A DNA stretch of 64,000 bases, from assembly GCA_029747015.1 (NCBI GenBank), contig JAKOGI010000104.1, forward strand, positions 607,501 through 671,500, in the 5' to 3' direction. The translations under genes were made by a program, and so were the position numbers. The DNA comes from Carnegiea gigantea. Taxonomy: Eukaryota > Streptophyta > Magnoliopsida > Caryophyllales > Cactaceae. Shown in pieces: positions 20,451-33,314 of the stretch. Each line of letters starts with the position of its first letter. Position 1 is the first letter of the stretch. Under the pieces are notes generated by a model that made no database searches, had not been told where the DNA came from, and saw only the letters and a program-made list of their open reading frames with translations.

Positions 20451-23400
20451 TTATGGAATAATGTTAATATCTCTGCTCAAGATCTTTTAAAAGAACAAAG
20501 GGTCATCCATCTGTTGATTCATGATAAACTTATCCCGAAAGAAAGTATAATGTCTGCAATCTATGATCTGGCACAGGAAATTGACAAAGATGCATTCTGG
20601 AATCACCTTATGGGTATCAACACTATCTTGGATCTTCCTTGGTTCGTAATAGGGGATTTCAATGAAATGGAATGTCTTTCGGATAAAACAAGGGGTACTC
20701 ATTTAACTCTTCACAAAGTTGTGCGTATGCAAACTTTTTTGAATTCCATTAAAGGGGAGAGTGTTCTTCCTTCAGGACGTTTATTTACTTGGAAAAAAAA
20801 AATTTTCATGGCCATCTAGTTTATGAAAGGTTGGATAGAGTCATTGAGCGAAAGATTGGTTAGATTTATACCCGAAGTGTTCAGTTGTTCACGAGTCATT
20901 CTCCTGTTCTGATCATAGTTACATTGTTCTTAATACGAGCAATTCTAGCCAATTTCGTGAAGGTCCAAAATTTCGTTTTCTGAATAATCGGTCTACATAT
21001 GACGAAGTACAAAAAATCATCAAAACTCATTGGTGGAAAAATATTCGAGGTTCTCCAATGTTTAGAGTGGTGTGTAACTCAAGGAACTTAAACATCACCT
21101 AAAAAGTTGGAATACCAAGTCTTGTGCCAATTTCTTTGATAAAGTAGACAAAAATGCTTCCCGATTGAATAAAGTGTAAGAGAAATTTATTGTTGACCCC
21201 CTGAATTTTCGCCTCATCAATTGGCATGCTCAATTAATCAAACAACGCGAGCACTTGCTCTTATTTAATCAAAAATACTGGGGAAAGTTTTATAGAAAAG
21301 AATGGTTGACAAAAAGCAATAGGATTTCTAAGTTCTTTTGCCAATCTGTTAAGACATGTAGACAGAGAAGCTCTATACTTCGAAGTAAAGATGAATCGAG
21401 AGTGTGGCTCGACGATCAATCTCTTATTGAACAGAAATTTATTTCTGATTTTTCTGTTGTTTCAAATCCTAATAAGTGAGTTTGAGGCGACCTATAAACA
21501 ATAATATGCCTAGGATGGTGTCTGTTATGGAAAATATCCTGCTCATTTCTACTATTTTCCCTCAACAAATTAAAGATGCAGTGTTCCAAAGGGACCCATC
21601 CAAAGCACCAGGGCCTGATGGATTTGGTGCTGGTTTTTTCTAGAAGTATTGGCATGTAATTGGCAACCATATTACGAAATGTACTTTGAACTTTTTCCAA
21701 GAAGGAAAACTATTAAAAGAAGTCAATCATACCCTAATCACATTGATTTCGAAAATAGATAATCCTACTATGACAAGTCAGTTTAGGTCTATTAGCCTTT
21801 GTAATACTCTATATAAAGTCATTTCTAAGATCCTTGTGAACAGAATGAGACCTATATAAGAGCGTATTATTAGTCCTGCTCAAACTGCATTTATACCAAA
21901 AGAGCAATCCATAATAACATGAAGGGTAAGCAAGCCTATTTAGCTCTCAAATTGAATATGGAAAAAGCTTATGATAGACTTGAATGAGATTTTATTTTCT
22001 CTTGTCTAAAAGATTTTGGATTTCATGTTAATTGGATTAGTTGGATATGTGAATGTGTCACAACTATGTCATATTCCATTATTGTTATTAATGAGGTATG
22101 CGGCTTTATTAAACCCTCGAGGGGTATTCAGCAAGGTGATCCGCTTTCCCCGTATCTATTTATTTTGTGCATGGATGTCCTTGCTCAGAGGTTGCACCTT
22201 GCGGCATCTGAAACTAAATCAGGAATTGGGATTAAAATTTGTCCTAGAGCAGATAAAATCCCTTGTCTCCTTTTCACCAATGATAGCCTAATTTGTTGTA
22301 AATCTAATTTAGAAACTTGTCTTAAGCTTCTTTCTATACTTTTGCAGTTCTGTAGTCAATCTGGACAACTTGTTAATTTTCATAAATCGGCACTTGTCTT
22401 TTCTAGAGATGCTACTGCATCGGCCAAATCGTCTGTAGTAGCAATGTTCAATGTACCTCATCGAGAATGTTTGGGCAAGCACCTTGGCTGCCCCATTTTC
22501 CAAGGAAAGGCTTCACTTACTTCATTTTTAGATCTACTTCATAAAGCAGATCGCAAGTTCTAAACGTGGAAAGGTAGTTTCATCTCTAAAGCAGGTAGAG
22601 TGGTTCTAATTTAGTCTAATCTTGAGTCTCTTCCTAGTCACACAATGCAATGTTTTAAATTGCCTAAATCTACGTCCAATAATTTTGATAGAATTAATCA
22701 AGATTTTTTTGGGAAAAAATTGAACACAGAAAAAGGTCTCTCTATGGTATCTTAGGATAAAATCTGTCGCCCAAAAAAGATGGGTGGACTTGGACTTCGC
22801 AAAACTGAGGCCGTCAATAAAGCATTCTTGTGTAAGCTTCTTGGAAATAACTTACTGAGCTGAATAATTTTTGGGTCAAAGTTATGCATGCTAAGTATCC
22901 TATGGCTTCGAATTTCTTAACTTGTACTTTTAAATCTAATGATTCTTAGGTTTGGAAATGCTTACTTCAAGATAGAGAACTCTTTCACAAGGAAATTCGT
23001 TGGAAAGTTGGGAATGGGCATTCCATCAGCTTTTGGTTTAGTGTGGACAGGAGAACATTCTCGAGATGCTTCATTTAGAATAGTACAATGTTCCAAATAT
23101 TAATGTCGTAGTAAGTGATTTCATTACTCCCAATGAGGAATTGAACTTTCCTTTGCTCAATTCTTTTTTGCCAAATGAGATATGCAATTTAATTAAGAGT
23201 ATTCATATTCCCTTTCGTGACATTGAAGACTCCTTTTGTTGGGGTTTGTTAGGAAGTGGTTCATTTTTCACTCAATCTGCAACATGGAAAGCACGTGATA
23301 TTCCTTTAGAGATTCAAAATCCCTTGGAATTTACTTGGATTTGGAAACTTGATATCATGTCTAAGCTAAAATGTTTTCTTTGGCAAATTTGTCACAATGC

Positions 23401-24376
23401 CTTAGCTATCCATGCTAACTTGCTTAAGAAGGGGTTGAATTTAGACCCAATTTGCCCTCTTTGTCATGCTAAATTAGAGTCTACAAATCATCTCTTTACC
23501 CAATGTTTCATAACTAAGGGTACGTGGGACTTGGCATACCAGTATAAGTGGGTTGACTTGAATATTTCTCAACTTTGAATTATATGATCAGTCTTTGATA
23601 TTTTAAAATTTGCTAGAGCCCAAACAAACCATAATCAGGTTAACGGCATTATTTCTCTTCTATATATGGAGTATCTAGAAGAGTCGTAATGTTGTAGTAC
23701 TCAAAAATGAAATTTATAATTCTATAGGAGCAATTATTTGAGCCCAAAAAATAAAATTTGGGCTGAGTGGAGGGTTATGAAGAGATTCGATTTGGATGCA
23801 ACATCTTCATTTCACCATCATTCTTGTCCGAGCCCCAAAGCCCTCATTTTTCATTAGCAGGGCACACTCGGAGGATTCATCAAAATCAACTTTGATGGAT
23901 CAAAATCTTCTTCTTTAGCAACAAGAGGTTTCACCATCATAGATTGGATTGGAAGATTTCTTCAAACTGGGACTATGAATCTTGGAGAACCCTTAATTTT
24001 AGTAGTAGAAGCAACTGCAATGCGCAATGGTGTACGTGTAGCAGTTCAAGGAGGACATCGTTCACTAGTTCTTAAAGGCGATAATCAGATACTTATCAAA
24101 GTCTTAAGGGGAGAAATCTAGATTCCTTGAGAAATTCAAACGCTAGTTGAAGATAGAAAAATCTACCTCAACTCTGGTATCCAAGTATTTGTGCATCATA
24201 TTTTCAGATGAGAAAATCGAGTAGCAGACTGATTCGTTAAGTTTGGTCTTTCTATTTCTTTTTCTATTCTGTGGTTCTCTATCCTTTGCACCTCATTTCT
24301 TTCTATTCTCATTGAGGACAACATAGGTAGATCCCTTGACAGAAGGGTTGTCTAATCGTTGTATCACTTACCATTT
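19936..24376 (+). pseudogene. L1-type LINE, ORF2 with endonuclease, RT, zinc and RNase H parts, dead
   Basis: ORF2-type blocks in order on the plus strand: MKIVYWNIQG and, in the duplicate, MKAVCWNAQG (start of an AP-type endonuclease); WFVIGDFNEM at about 20640-20670; APGPDGFG near 21605; SLCNTLYKVISKILVNRM near 21800; RGIQQGDPLSPYLF near 22120; the catalytic FADD position reading FTND near 22275; a zf-RVT-like block with SKLKCFLWQICHNALAIHAN and CPLCHAKLESTNHLF at 23360-23510; and an RNase H-like block (INFDGSKSS, LKGDNQILIKVL) at 23885-24120. Numerous stops and frame changes. The 3' end is near 24376 with a short A-rich tail. Loss of a catalytic Asp and the stops make it inactive. Confidence 0.85.
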
Positions 24377-24434
24377 CAAGAAAAAACTATTAATATATAG
24401 ACACCCCTACTCTAAATATCTAAATCTGTCATTA

Positions 24435-24775
24435 AATATGGGCTAACAAACATATTACCCTTTGACCATCATATAGCATGATCACATTTGGTTGAGCATA
24501 GTATTCCCTAGCTCCTAACTTTTTTTTTGGATATTTGGTGAACTTGTAAAAATAAGTAAAATGACTAACATATAAGAATACAACCCACTGTAAAAGACTC
24601 CTATAAAAGACATTGGACCTATGAAGCAAAGCTCTTTGTAAGACCGACCTCCTAACAACAACTTCAAGAATCCTTCAATGGTCATTAGCTCCTTCTTTAA
24701 TGACCTTATTTAGCTATAAGGGGAGGTGAAAGCTCTCGATTCTATAATAATATTGTAAGATACGACAGCTTATAT
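24435..24775 (+). repeat. Dispersed repeat, copy 1 (possible LTR fragment)
   Basis: Collinear with 32225-32565. Shared blocks: ACCATCATATAG, GTAAAAATAAGTAAA.TGACTAAC, CCTAACAACAA.TT.AAGAAT, TAATGACCTTATT.AGCT, TCTATAATA.TATTGTAAGAT. The TATA-like and leader-like order suggests LTR sequence. No TSD or TG/CA ends could be fixed. Confidence 0.5.
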
Positions 24776-25664
24776 CTGGTTTAATACGATTATGTTCTCT
24801 CTTGCGTTATTCTACCATCTTGAAGCTAGGATTTGGGACGTGACATACCACGGTGACTCTAGTAGCCACCGGAAATTGTTCAATGTTCACGATTTCTATT
24901 CGAGTGATTTGTAGACAAATAATGACATAACGATATATATGATTTTGCATTCATGTTAGTCATGTTCTACCAACAATACACTTCTATCTCTTAATTGTTC
25001 CCATTTCTCAAAAGGTGACATGTTTGTGGGTATCTTAGTTATTAGTTTGTCGGTGAGATGTCTCACAAGAATCTATAGTGTGTGTGATATGAACGTGAAG
25101 GCCACATTAATTTGTTCGATCATTGTCCCTTACTTCAATTGTTTCATAAAAAGTAAGTTAATTATGATGATGCTATTCACTTAAGAATATGTGTTTATTT
25201 ATTTTCAACTCATGTTGTGTTAAAATAATACATTGATTAGTTTTCAACACAACCATTTTAGTATGCTACCAAATTTGGCCAAGACTAACAATTTTTTACT
25301 CAAAAAATTGACGAATATTTGCAAGTCTAATTAGTGCTTTACCTAATAATATTGAACAATATTAGGACACAACCATCAAGAAAGTTGTTCCACTTTAAAG
25401 TCAAATCTAACCGTGCACATAGCTTGAAAACAACTTTTAAGGAGTGACGAGCAAGATATAATAAGCGATCATAAGATAACTACATATAAAAGCTATATCT
25501 CCAACAATCGAGTGAGAACATTTGTTACTAATCATTTGTCACTAAACCAAATTGTTTGTGTCTTCAATGTTACTCTTTCCCTACTCCAAGAAACAAGGGA
25601 TTACAACATTTCGAATAAATAATCTTATCTATTTTGCATACGATAGAGAAAAAAGAATACAAAA
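24776..25664. other. Intergenic, nothing recognised
   Basis: AT-rich sequence without a supported gene. Confidence 0.5.
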
Positions 25665-25669
25665 GTGAT
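25665..25669. repeat. Target-site duplication GTGAT (left)
   Basis: Matches 30137-30141. Confidence 0.85.
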
Positions 25670-26515
25670 TGATAGTGCAAAAGCTACTAAATCACCCTAG
25701 AGGGGGGGTGAATAGGGTGATGATCAAAATCACAAATTAACTAAAATGAAATGCGGAAAAATAAGCGTGGACAAAACACAAGCAAATTTTTAATGAGGTT
25801 GGGCCTCAATAGGCTTAATCCCCGCCTAGAGTTTCCTAACTCTAGAATTAACCCGAATTTTTATTAGGAGGGATGATTACACAACTCTAAAGTACACCTA
25901 CTCTAAGTTCGAAGTTCCAAGTTGACACCCTCAATAAGGCTTGGTAAAGTTGACCCTTCAACTCCATAATCCCACTTAAAACACTACTTTGAACAAAACA
26001 AAAATTAATAGCAAATCAAAGCTCCAAGAATGCCAAGAGAGTGTGTGCTTGAGTATGCCAATGAGTGCTCTTTCTTGATGCTCTTCTGCTGCAGATTCAA
26101 CCCCTTTTTATAGCCAAAGTCTTGGAAGTAGCCGTTACACTTGTTATGAAAAGCCATGAATTCAAGCCCTTGAATCAATATCTTTAAGCCCTTGATATTT
26201 GCTGAATTTCCAGATTATGCTCAACGTCTTTTTGATTGTCTTCAACGGCTAAACTCATTAGTTGGCAAGCTTCCAGAAGCAAGATCAATTGCCACATATC
26301 TTCCTTGAAATATTCTTCAATATTTTCCATTCCTTTTGCACCTTTGACTCAATCTTAATCTTATTTATGGCAACCAAATAAGTTTGCTCAATATAACCAT
26401 ATTTGATAAAATCAAATTTAAAACAATAAACAATATTAATATCTAAGCTTTGTTTTTGTCTTTCATCAAAACAAACATAACAATATCATATTAAGGGATA
26501 AAGAGAAAATCAACA
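25670..26515 (-). repeat. 3' LTR of the gag-only copia-type element
   Basis: 846 bp, minus strand TGTTGATTTTC...TTTTGCACTATCA, matching 29294-30136. Confidence 0.9.
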
Positions 26516-27525
26516 ATCTCCCCCGTTTTGATGAAAGACAAAACTAATGCATGGATTCATCAAATAACCAAATTAACTTACCGTAATCTTTCTCCCCCTT
26601 TGTGTATTTCATCAAAAAGGTAGTATAAGAAGAGAAAGAAAAATTAGAGCATGTAAAAATTATGGCAAACACATATAACTCCCCCTTAATAAATCAATGA
26701 TATATAAAGATGCTCCCCCTTAATCTATGACATTTATGTATATATAAAAAAAATGCATATAAAGGCAATGCTAATATTAAAGTTAATCGGATATGCCATT
26801 ATACATTAACTTAATTATCTCCTGAAAAGCACATATATGCACATAAGGGCATTAATAAAACAATTTGATGTTCAAAATATTAAGCAAGCATAATAATATA
26901 TCACATGCCATGAAAACATAAAGTATGATGGTTATTAATCATGTGTACCTTCTAAAGATAATTGAGCAAGTTCAAAATTTTGAAAATCAAAATTTCTCAA
27001 GTAGGAAATAAATCAGTCAAGCAGTGGCACGCGTAGTAGGTAAAAAAACAATTGCTTGATTTAAAGGTTTGCTTTTCAAAATACTTTCCTAGGCAAAAAA
27101 CAAATCAGTTAGAAATTTGGAAATGAAGTTGGAAAATATCAAGCCCCCCTTTTTTGGGTTAATATAAAATAACAAAAATTGAGACAGATTTTAAAAAAAA
27201 TTCACGCGCCCCAATTGGAGGAAATATATCAGATTGCCTTCCATTGGGTTTGAACCATTTGATTTATTTGTCTCAATGATTCATAGCCAAGGCCTTGAAA
27301 GTCAAGTTCAAGCCCTGATTTGGTCATGTTTTAAAAAGTCTAGCTTCTGCCTGCAATCCAAGGACTTGGATTGAAATTTAAAGGCCTTGAATTTCTTGAC
27401 AGTTGTGAATATCTCATTGGCTTGTCCTGCAAAAGCTCATGAATATAGGTAGTACTTAGAGAGGGCTCCCCCTCAATTTATGCAACAATATAATTTAATC
27501 ATCCCCCTTTAGTTAAGACACTAAA

Positions 27526-29235
27526 TCAAATCTTTCTAGCCATGGCATCGAGTTTGAGTCCAACGTTGTTTTTGATCAAGTTTTTTGGTCTTGTTCCTTT
27601 TGGTACCCAAACTTGAATTATTTTATTGTTTGTCTTTCTTAGTGGACATGAGTAAGAAATGTGTCCGTTTTTCAAGCAATAATTGCATGTGATGTGCGAT
27701 TTGTTTTTGGATGTCTCTTTAATGAAGAAGTTTTTGTATGCTTTCTTCTTGTTTAAGGGATCGTAGCCAATGCCTTCTTTATTAAAGGACATTCTTTGCG
27801 AACCAAGTAATTTATCCAAATTGTCCTGGCCTTTAGTGAATTTCAAAGCTAATTTTTCAAAGGCTCCACATTTGGATTGAACTTCCTGCTTTTCTTTTCC
27901 AAGATGTTCAATCTTTAGATGAAGATCATCATTTTCTCTCTGTAACACTTCTTTTTCAGAGAGCAAATTATGAATGGTCTTCTTGAAGGTTTTTATTTTG
28001 GACAAATATTCTTGTTCACACTGAATGCATTTGATTAATGTTTGAGCTAATTCATCCTTTGAATATTCAAGAAGGTCAGAATAGTCTACCTCATCCAAGT
28101 TTTCAAGTTCAATTTCTTCTGCGTCATTTGCCATGAAGCATAGGTTTGCCGCTTCTTCTTCTTTGTCACTGTCACTGGAGTCACTATCACTCCATGCGGC
28201 AATCATGGCTTTCCTGAATTCCTTCTTGGCTTTATGCTTATGTTTTTCAACTTTCATTTGCAAGACTAGACAATCTTTTACAATATGTCCTGGCAAACCA
28301 CAACCAAAACAAGGACCCAAGTTAGAATCATTTTTGTTGTTTAGAAATTTCGTACCTTTTGAGAACTTCTCATTTTTGCTTGATGATGATCCCTTTTTGT
28401 AGAACTTCTTGGGATCAAACTTCTTTGATTTGAACATTTTCTTCAATCCTTTAGCGATCGTTGCCATAGTATCTTCATCCTTTTTGCTTGACCCTTCTTC
28501 CGAGGAAATGGCGTCTTCACTTTCAGTTTTGAATACCACTCCCCTCTTCGATTGAGTTTCTTTCTCTTCTTCATCTTCTTTAAGATGAATTTCGTGCGTA
28601 AGGAGTTTTCTGAGCAGGTCGTCCAAGGCTAGTGTCTTGAGGTTGTGGGCTCTCTCAATTGCAGTGACCTTGGGACCCCACTTATTTTTAGAAAGACACC
28701 AAAGTATTTTCCTAACCATCTCCTCATTGGTGTAAGTTTTGGCAAGGGACTTAAGATTGTTCGTTATATCAGTGAACCTCGTGAACATCTCCTTGACTGT
28801 TTCGTCGGGTTGCATTTTGAATAGCTCGTATTGCTAAACGAACATGTTGATTTTAGTCTCTCTCACTTGACTTGTCCCTTCATATGTCACCACCAGCTTA
28901 TCCCATATTTCTTTGGCTGATTCACATGCACAAATATGATTGTACTCATTGGCGTCTAATCCACAATATAATATGTGCATAGCCTTCCAGTTTTTTGATA
29001 GCCTTGCAAAGTGTTCTTGGGTGTATTGATCTTCGATTTTTGTAATGGTTTTTCCATCAATCGTGATTTGCGAAACGTATGGTCCTTTTGTTACGATGTT
29101 CTATAATTCATAATTTTCAGTCTTGATAAACATCTGCATCAAAATTTTCCAATATGAAAAGTGAGTGCCTCTAAACAAAGGGGGTCTAATAGTGGAACGA
29201 CCTTGATCATAATAACCTTCTCCAGTGGTGGCCAT
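27526..29235 (-). pseudogene. Gag protein with two zinc knuckles and a coiled coil
   Basis: Starts at 29235 (MATTGEGYYDQGRSTIRPPL) and reads FRGTHFSYWKILMQMFIK, a DUF4219/UBN2-type copia gag. TAG stops lie at 29101-29103 (in place of a likely Trp) and near 28834. After that there is one uninterrupted 429-codon frame. It carries KMQPDETVKEMFTRFTDITN, a first CCHC knuckle CFGCGLPGHIVKDC near 28270-28315, an acidic linker, a heptad-like stretch LLSEKEVLQRENDDLHLKIE (coiled coil), and a second knuckle CNYCLKNGHISYSC near 27645-27690, ending with IQVWVPKGTRP. Only two stops separate it from an intact gag, which would be about 570 residues. Confidence 0.85.
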
Positions 29236-29293
29236 GATCGTTGACCACTTGACGATAAAGTCAAAATGTAGTGGGTCTGACTCTGATACCAAT

Positions 29294-30136
29294 TGATAGT
29301 GCAAAAGCTACTAATCACCCTAGAAGATGGTGAATAAGGTGATGATCAAAATCACAATTAACTAAAATGAAATGCAGAAAAATAAGCATGGACAAAACAC
29401 AAGCGAATTTTTAACAAGGTTGGGCCTCAATAGGCTTAATCCCCGCCTAGAGTTCCCTAACTCTAGGATTAACCCGAATTTTTATTAGGAGGGATGATTA
29501 CACAACTCTAAAGCATACCTACTCTAAGTTCCAAGTCCCAAGTTGACACCTTCAACAAGGCTTGGTAGAGTTGACCCTTCAACTCTATAATCCCACCTAA
29601 AACACTACTTTGAACAATACAAAAATCAATAGCAAATCAAAGCTCCAAGAATGCCAAGAGAGTGCGTGCTTGAGTATGCCAATGAGTGCTCTTTCTTGAT
29701 GCTCTTCTGCTGCAGATTCAGCCCCTTTTTATAGCCAAAGTCTTGGAAGTGGCCGTTACACTTGTTATGAAAAGCCATGAATTCAAGCCCTTGAATCAAT
29801 ATCTTCAAGCTCTTGATATTTGCTGAATTTCCAGATTATGCTCAACGTCTTTTTGATTGTCTTCAGCGGCTAAACTCATTAGTTGGCAAGCTTCTAGAAG
29901 CAAGATCAATTGCCACATATCCTCCTTGAAATATTCTTCAATATTTTCCATTCCTTTTGCTCCTTTGACTCAATCTTAATCTTATTTATGGCAACCAAAT
30001 AAGTTTGCTCAATATAACCATATTTGATAAAATCAAATTTAAAACAATAAACAATATTACTATCTAAGCTTCCTTTTTGTCTTTCATCAAAACAAACATA
30101 ACAATATCATATTAAGGGATAAAGAGAAAGTCAACA
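29294..30136 (-). repeat. 5' LTR of the gag-only copia-type element
   Basis: 843 bp, partner of 25670-26515. Confidence 0.9.
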
Positions 30137-32224
30137 GTGATGATTCTACCATAATTGAAAATCATACAAGCTGTTGATTTTGTTGAGACAATCCTAACCC
30201 TTACTTTGATTTTTTATTATCCGGCTATTTTTTGTGGTCGTTGTGAGTCACCTACTAGTCTCACACATCACCCTCTCTCCCACTCCCTTGGGGCTCCTAT
30301 TTCTCTCTCCTAAATTACCTCACTCTTTGTCATACCACACAATAGCAAGAAAAAGTCTTTGCTGCTTGAAACTTGAAAACCCAAAACCTAACCTAACCAT
30401 CACCACTAATGATGACAGCCATGGGAGCTGTGACCCCACCAACTCAATTCCATCATTTCCAATGCTAATACCTTTACTCTGTAGGAGAGAATTAGATACG
30501 GACTCAGCTCCTTCCCAATGGCCGACCAGTAATAGAGAATAAGAGCAAAATAGCTAGAGCATTTTATATCTCATTCTCATTCGTGAATAAAGCATCATAA
30601 CAAGGTCTAAGAAACTGAAAGCAAGTGTAATACTTGTCCCAACTGCTTCCTGATATCTAATTGTCTATTATGACATTTTCTCAATGCTAATAACTTCCAT
30701 CTCTTTCCCGACAGTCATTATTCTAATGCTCCAATGGCTACCAGTACCATTTTCGACGATGATGACCAGGTGTTAGACTTCCAATTAGGAGTATGGCCGC
30801 AAATGCCAATATCTCAGCCGGCGGCGTAAGGCATATCTTTAGGAGACAACTAATTAATATTAATAGTGAGAGAAGAGATGATAGGGATTTGGGATTTCTT
30901 CATGTGCAGCATGCAGATGGAGACAACTGGTAAGAGGATAGGAATAATCGCGAGAGAGGTGGTACAAAAAAGAGGCAACATTTTTTTTAAAAAAAAAATT
31001 CCCTTCGTGATAACCAACTAAGTGGGTAACCCGTAAAAGTAATCAACAATCCAGATTCAACGCTGGAAAACCTACGATGTATATAAGTTAATTATGGTAG
31101 TTAAAAAAATTTCAATTATGGTAGACTTTTGCATACAAAAGAATGTAACATATAATTTTTCTGTAGTTATTACAACTTACTACTAACTGTTGAATAGTAA
31201 TAGCAAAAGGCACAACTAATCTTCCTGGGACACAGAAGAATAACTAAGTATACAAGAATAACTATTGACAGCTTTCCATGGACCATGATGGTAGACTGTA
31301 TGTAGCTGTATGGTCTAAGTTCAACCGTTTTTGTTAGTTGGAAAAGCAAAACGTGGAGGTTGTACCAGGGTTTAACTACCTTCTTAGGGAATAGGGAAAA
31401 GAAAAGCTGCTTTGAATCCATCTTCACCATCACTGATCGAAAGACCCACTGTTTTCTTTTCTTTTCTTTTTTTTTTTGGGAAAGCAACATTATACCTTTC
31501 ACTATGGATCTCGTTTTTCGCAGGGTTTGGGAAGATCCAAATATAGGTAACCTTATCTCTACCGACATTACTATCCGTAGAGAGACTGATTCCAAGATAC
31601 CCACAAAACGAGATTTTGTAAAACATTTTATGGGGAAAAAAAACAAAGGATAAGCAACAGAGAATGAGAAATACTAATAAATCCAATGGCAGTAATTATG
31701 TAAACATAAGTACAACAAAGTAGAGGATGTTACTACACCTTAACAAACGGAGGTGGGAAAGTAACATTGTTTTTAATATTTTAATCAGTTAAAATAGTTT
31801 GCGCAATTAAATTATTTAACCATTGTTACATTTACATTTACATAAAATGGGCCTGAAACAAAGTAGCTATACATATAAGTTCAATAAGGTTTCATTTTAA
31901 AAGCAATTGAGAATAGATGGAGTCACTTGCTAGTTAATATACATGTTCAAAACTTCTCAATCTATAAATGTGAGACAACCCCACTATTATATATTTCAGT
32001 AGCTATCTTGATTTGTCAATTAATTAAAAAAAAGTAATACCTATGACAATAGATAATAAATATTTTCTCAAGTTTAAGACATAAAAGATGCAATAGATGC
32101 AATCTTTTGTAATTTAAAATAGAGATAAATAGTAATTAATATAGGGAATGCAGTATACCATGACCTTACCTTAGATGGAATTTGGAACATGACTAGCTTG
32201 CTTGCTATGGTTAGGGAACGTTAA
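30137..32224. other. Intergenic with one short candidate exon
   Basis: The target duplication GTGAT is at 30137-30141. At 30734-30829 a 31-codon plus-strand frame (MATSTIFDDDDQVLDFQLGV...) ends at a sequence that is also a good donor (GGC|GTAAGG), so it could be a stray first exon. No continuation is found. A T-run occurs at 31470-31479. Confidence 0.3.
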
Positions 32225-32565
32225 ATATGGACAAACAAACATATTACGGGTTTACCATCATATAGTATGGTCACATTTCTTTCAGCGCGGTTTTGGCTCC
32301 TACTTTTCTTTTTTCTAGTACTTGGTAAGCATGTAAAAATAAGTAAAGTGACTAACGCATAAAAGCGTACCCATATTAAAAATCTGCGTAAAAAAAGACA
32401 TTAGGCTTATGAAGCAAGCTAGTCATAAGACAAGAGTCCTAACAACAAGTTTAAGAATCATTCAATGGGCATTAGCGCTTTCCTTAACGACCTTATTCAG
32501 CTGTGAAGGGAGGCAAAAACAGCTCTCAATTCTATAATAGTATTGTAAGATATGATAACTTATAC
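32225..32565 (+). repeat. Dispersed repeat, copy 2
   Basis: Partner of 24435-24775, same orientation, moderately diverged. Confidence 0.5.
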
Positions 32566-33001
32566 AGAAAAAAAAGAGGTTTTTTTGCTTTTATTTTATT
32601 TATTTTATAACCCTAAACTTTTTTGCTCAATAACGGTTAGCAACAAAAGTACTGAGGAAAAAATTGGGGGAGAAGAGAAGGTCAATAAAAAGAGATCAAG
32701 TGGATGATTGGTGAGAGATCAATGTGAAAGCTTAAGGCCATGGGGATCGAGTGAGGGGGTTGAAGGGAAGGCAGAAGCGCCGAAATTCGTTAACCAACAG
32801 AAAGGGTCTCATGACCATTGGCAATGCAAGTTGGCGGCAGGTAATGGCATCGAATCCCACATCACCACCTGGATTTTCCCTCTTCCTCTTGTTATCTTTT
32901 TGATTCCCCCAAGATAGAACAATTTGCAAGTATGGGATCCATTTCTTATGCCATTACTTAATTAATGCACATTTGTTACATCTTTAAATACATGTTTTCA
33001 T

Positions 33002-33314
33002 TAGACCTGGCAAATGGTCATTTAGTTACGCGTTGGGTTATGTTTCGGGTTAGGTAATATTTCGGGTCAGTTCGATTTGGGTCAGATAAACTTCAATTCA
33101 GGTCGATTTCAGATCAACTGATTTTTAGTCCAATACGTTTATTATGCAAAAATAAGCAACTTTATAGAAAATTTCGGGTCGAATATTGGTTCGGTTTGGG
33201 TCAATTCGGATTTTTGGTCCACTTTTGAGTAAGCATATTTCGAATGTCGGGTCGAGTATGAGTTCGAATCATTCAATTTGAATTTCGAGTCTCGGGTCAG
33301 TTTTGTTAAGTCTA
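33002..33314 (+). mobile_element. MITE copy, GACCTGRCAAA family
   Basis: Left end TAGACCTGGCAAATGG, right end TTTTGTTAAGTCTA, i.e. inverted termini. The interior is rich in GGGTC/TTCGG and shared with 55768-56083 and, inverted, with 1192-1523. Non-coding. Confidence 0.7.

Larger units (their letters stand above)
25670..30136 (-). mobile_element. Gag-only LTR retrotransposon (copia-type gag), complete ends
   Basis: 4467 bp, minus orientation, LTRs 25670-26515 and 29294-30136, with GTGAT duplications. The primer site TGGTATCAGAG lies two bases inside the 5' LTR (29281-29291). The polypurine tract ACGGGGGAGAT abuts the 3' LTR (26516-26526). The interior encodes only gag. There is no protease, integrase, RT or RNase H between gag and the purine tract, just about 1 kb of AT-rich sequence. 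This is the layout called TR-GAG or a gag-bearing nonautonomous element. The two LTRs are visibly close to each other, so insertion is not old. Confidence 0.9.

Noticed and set aside
30234..30542. 102-codon plus-strand ORF
   Set aside because: It starts at a non-ATG codon and has low-complexity Ser/Pro/Leu content. No domain, splice partner or conservation can be argued.
31170..31686. ORFs of 97-158 codons on both strands
   Set aside because: They overlap each other in opposite strands, contain Lys or Phe runs from a T-tract, and show no recognisable domain.
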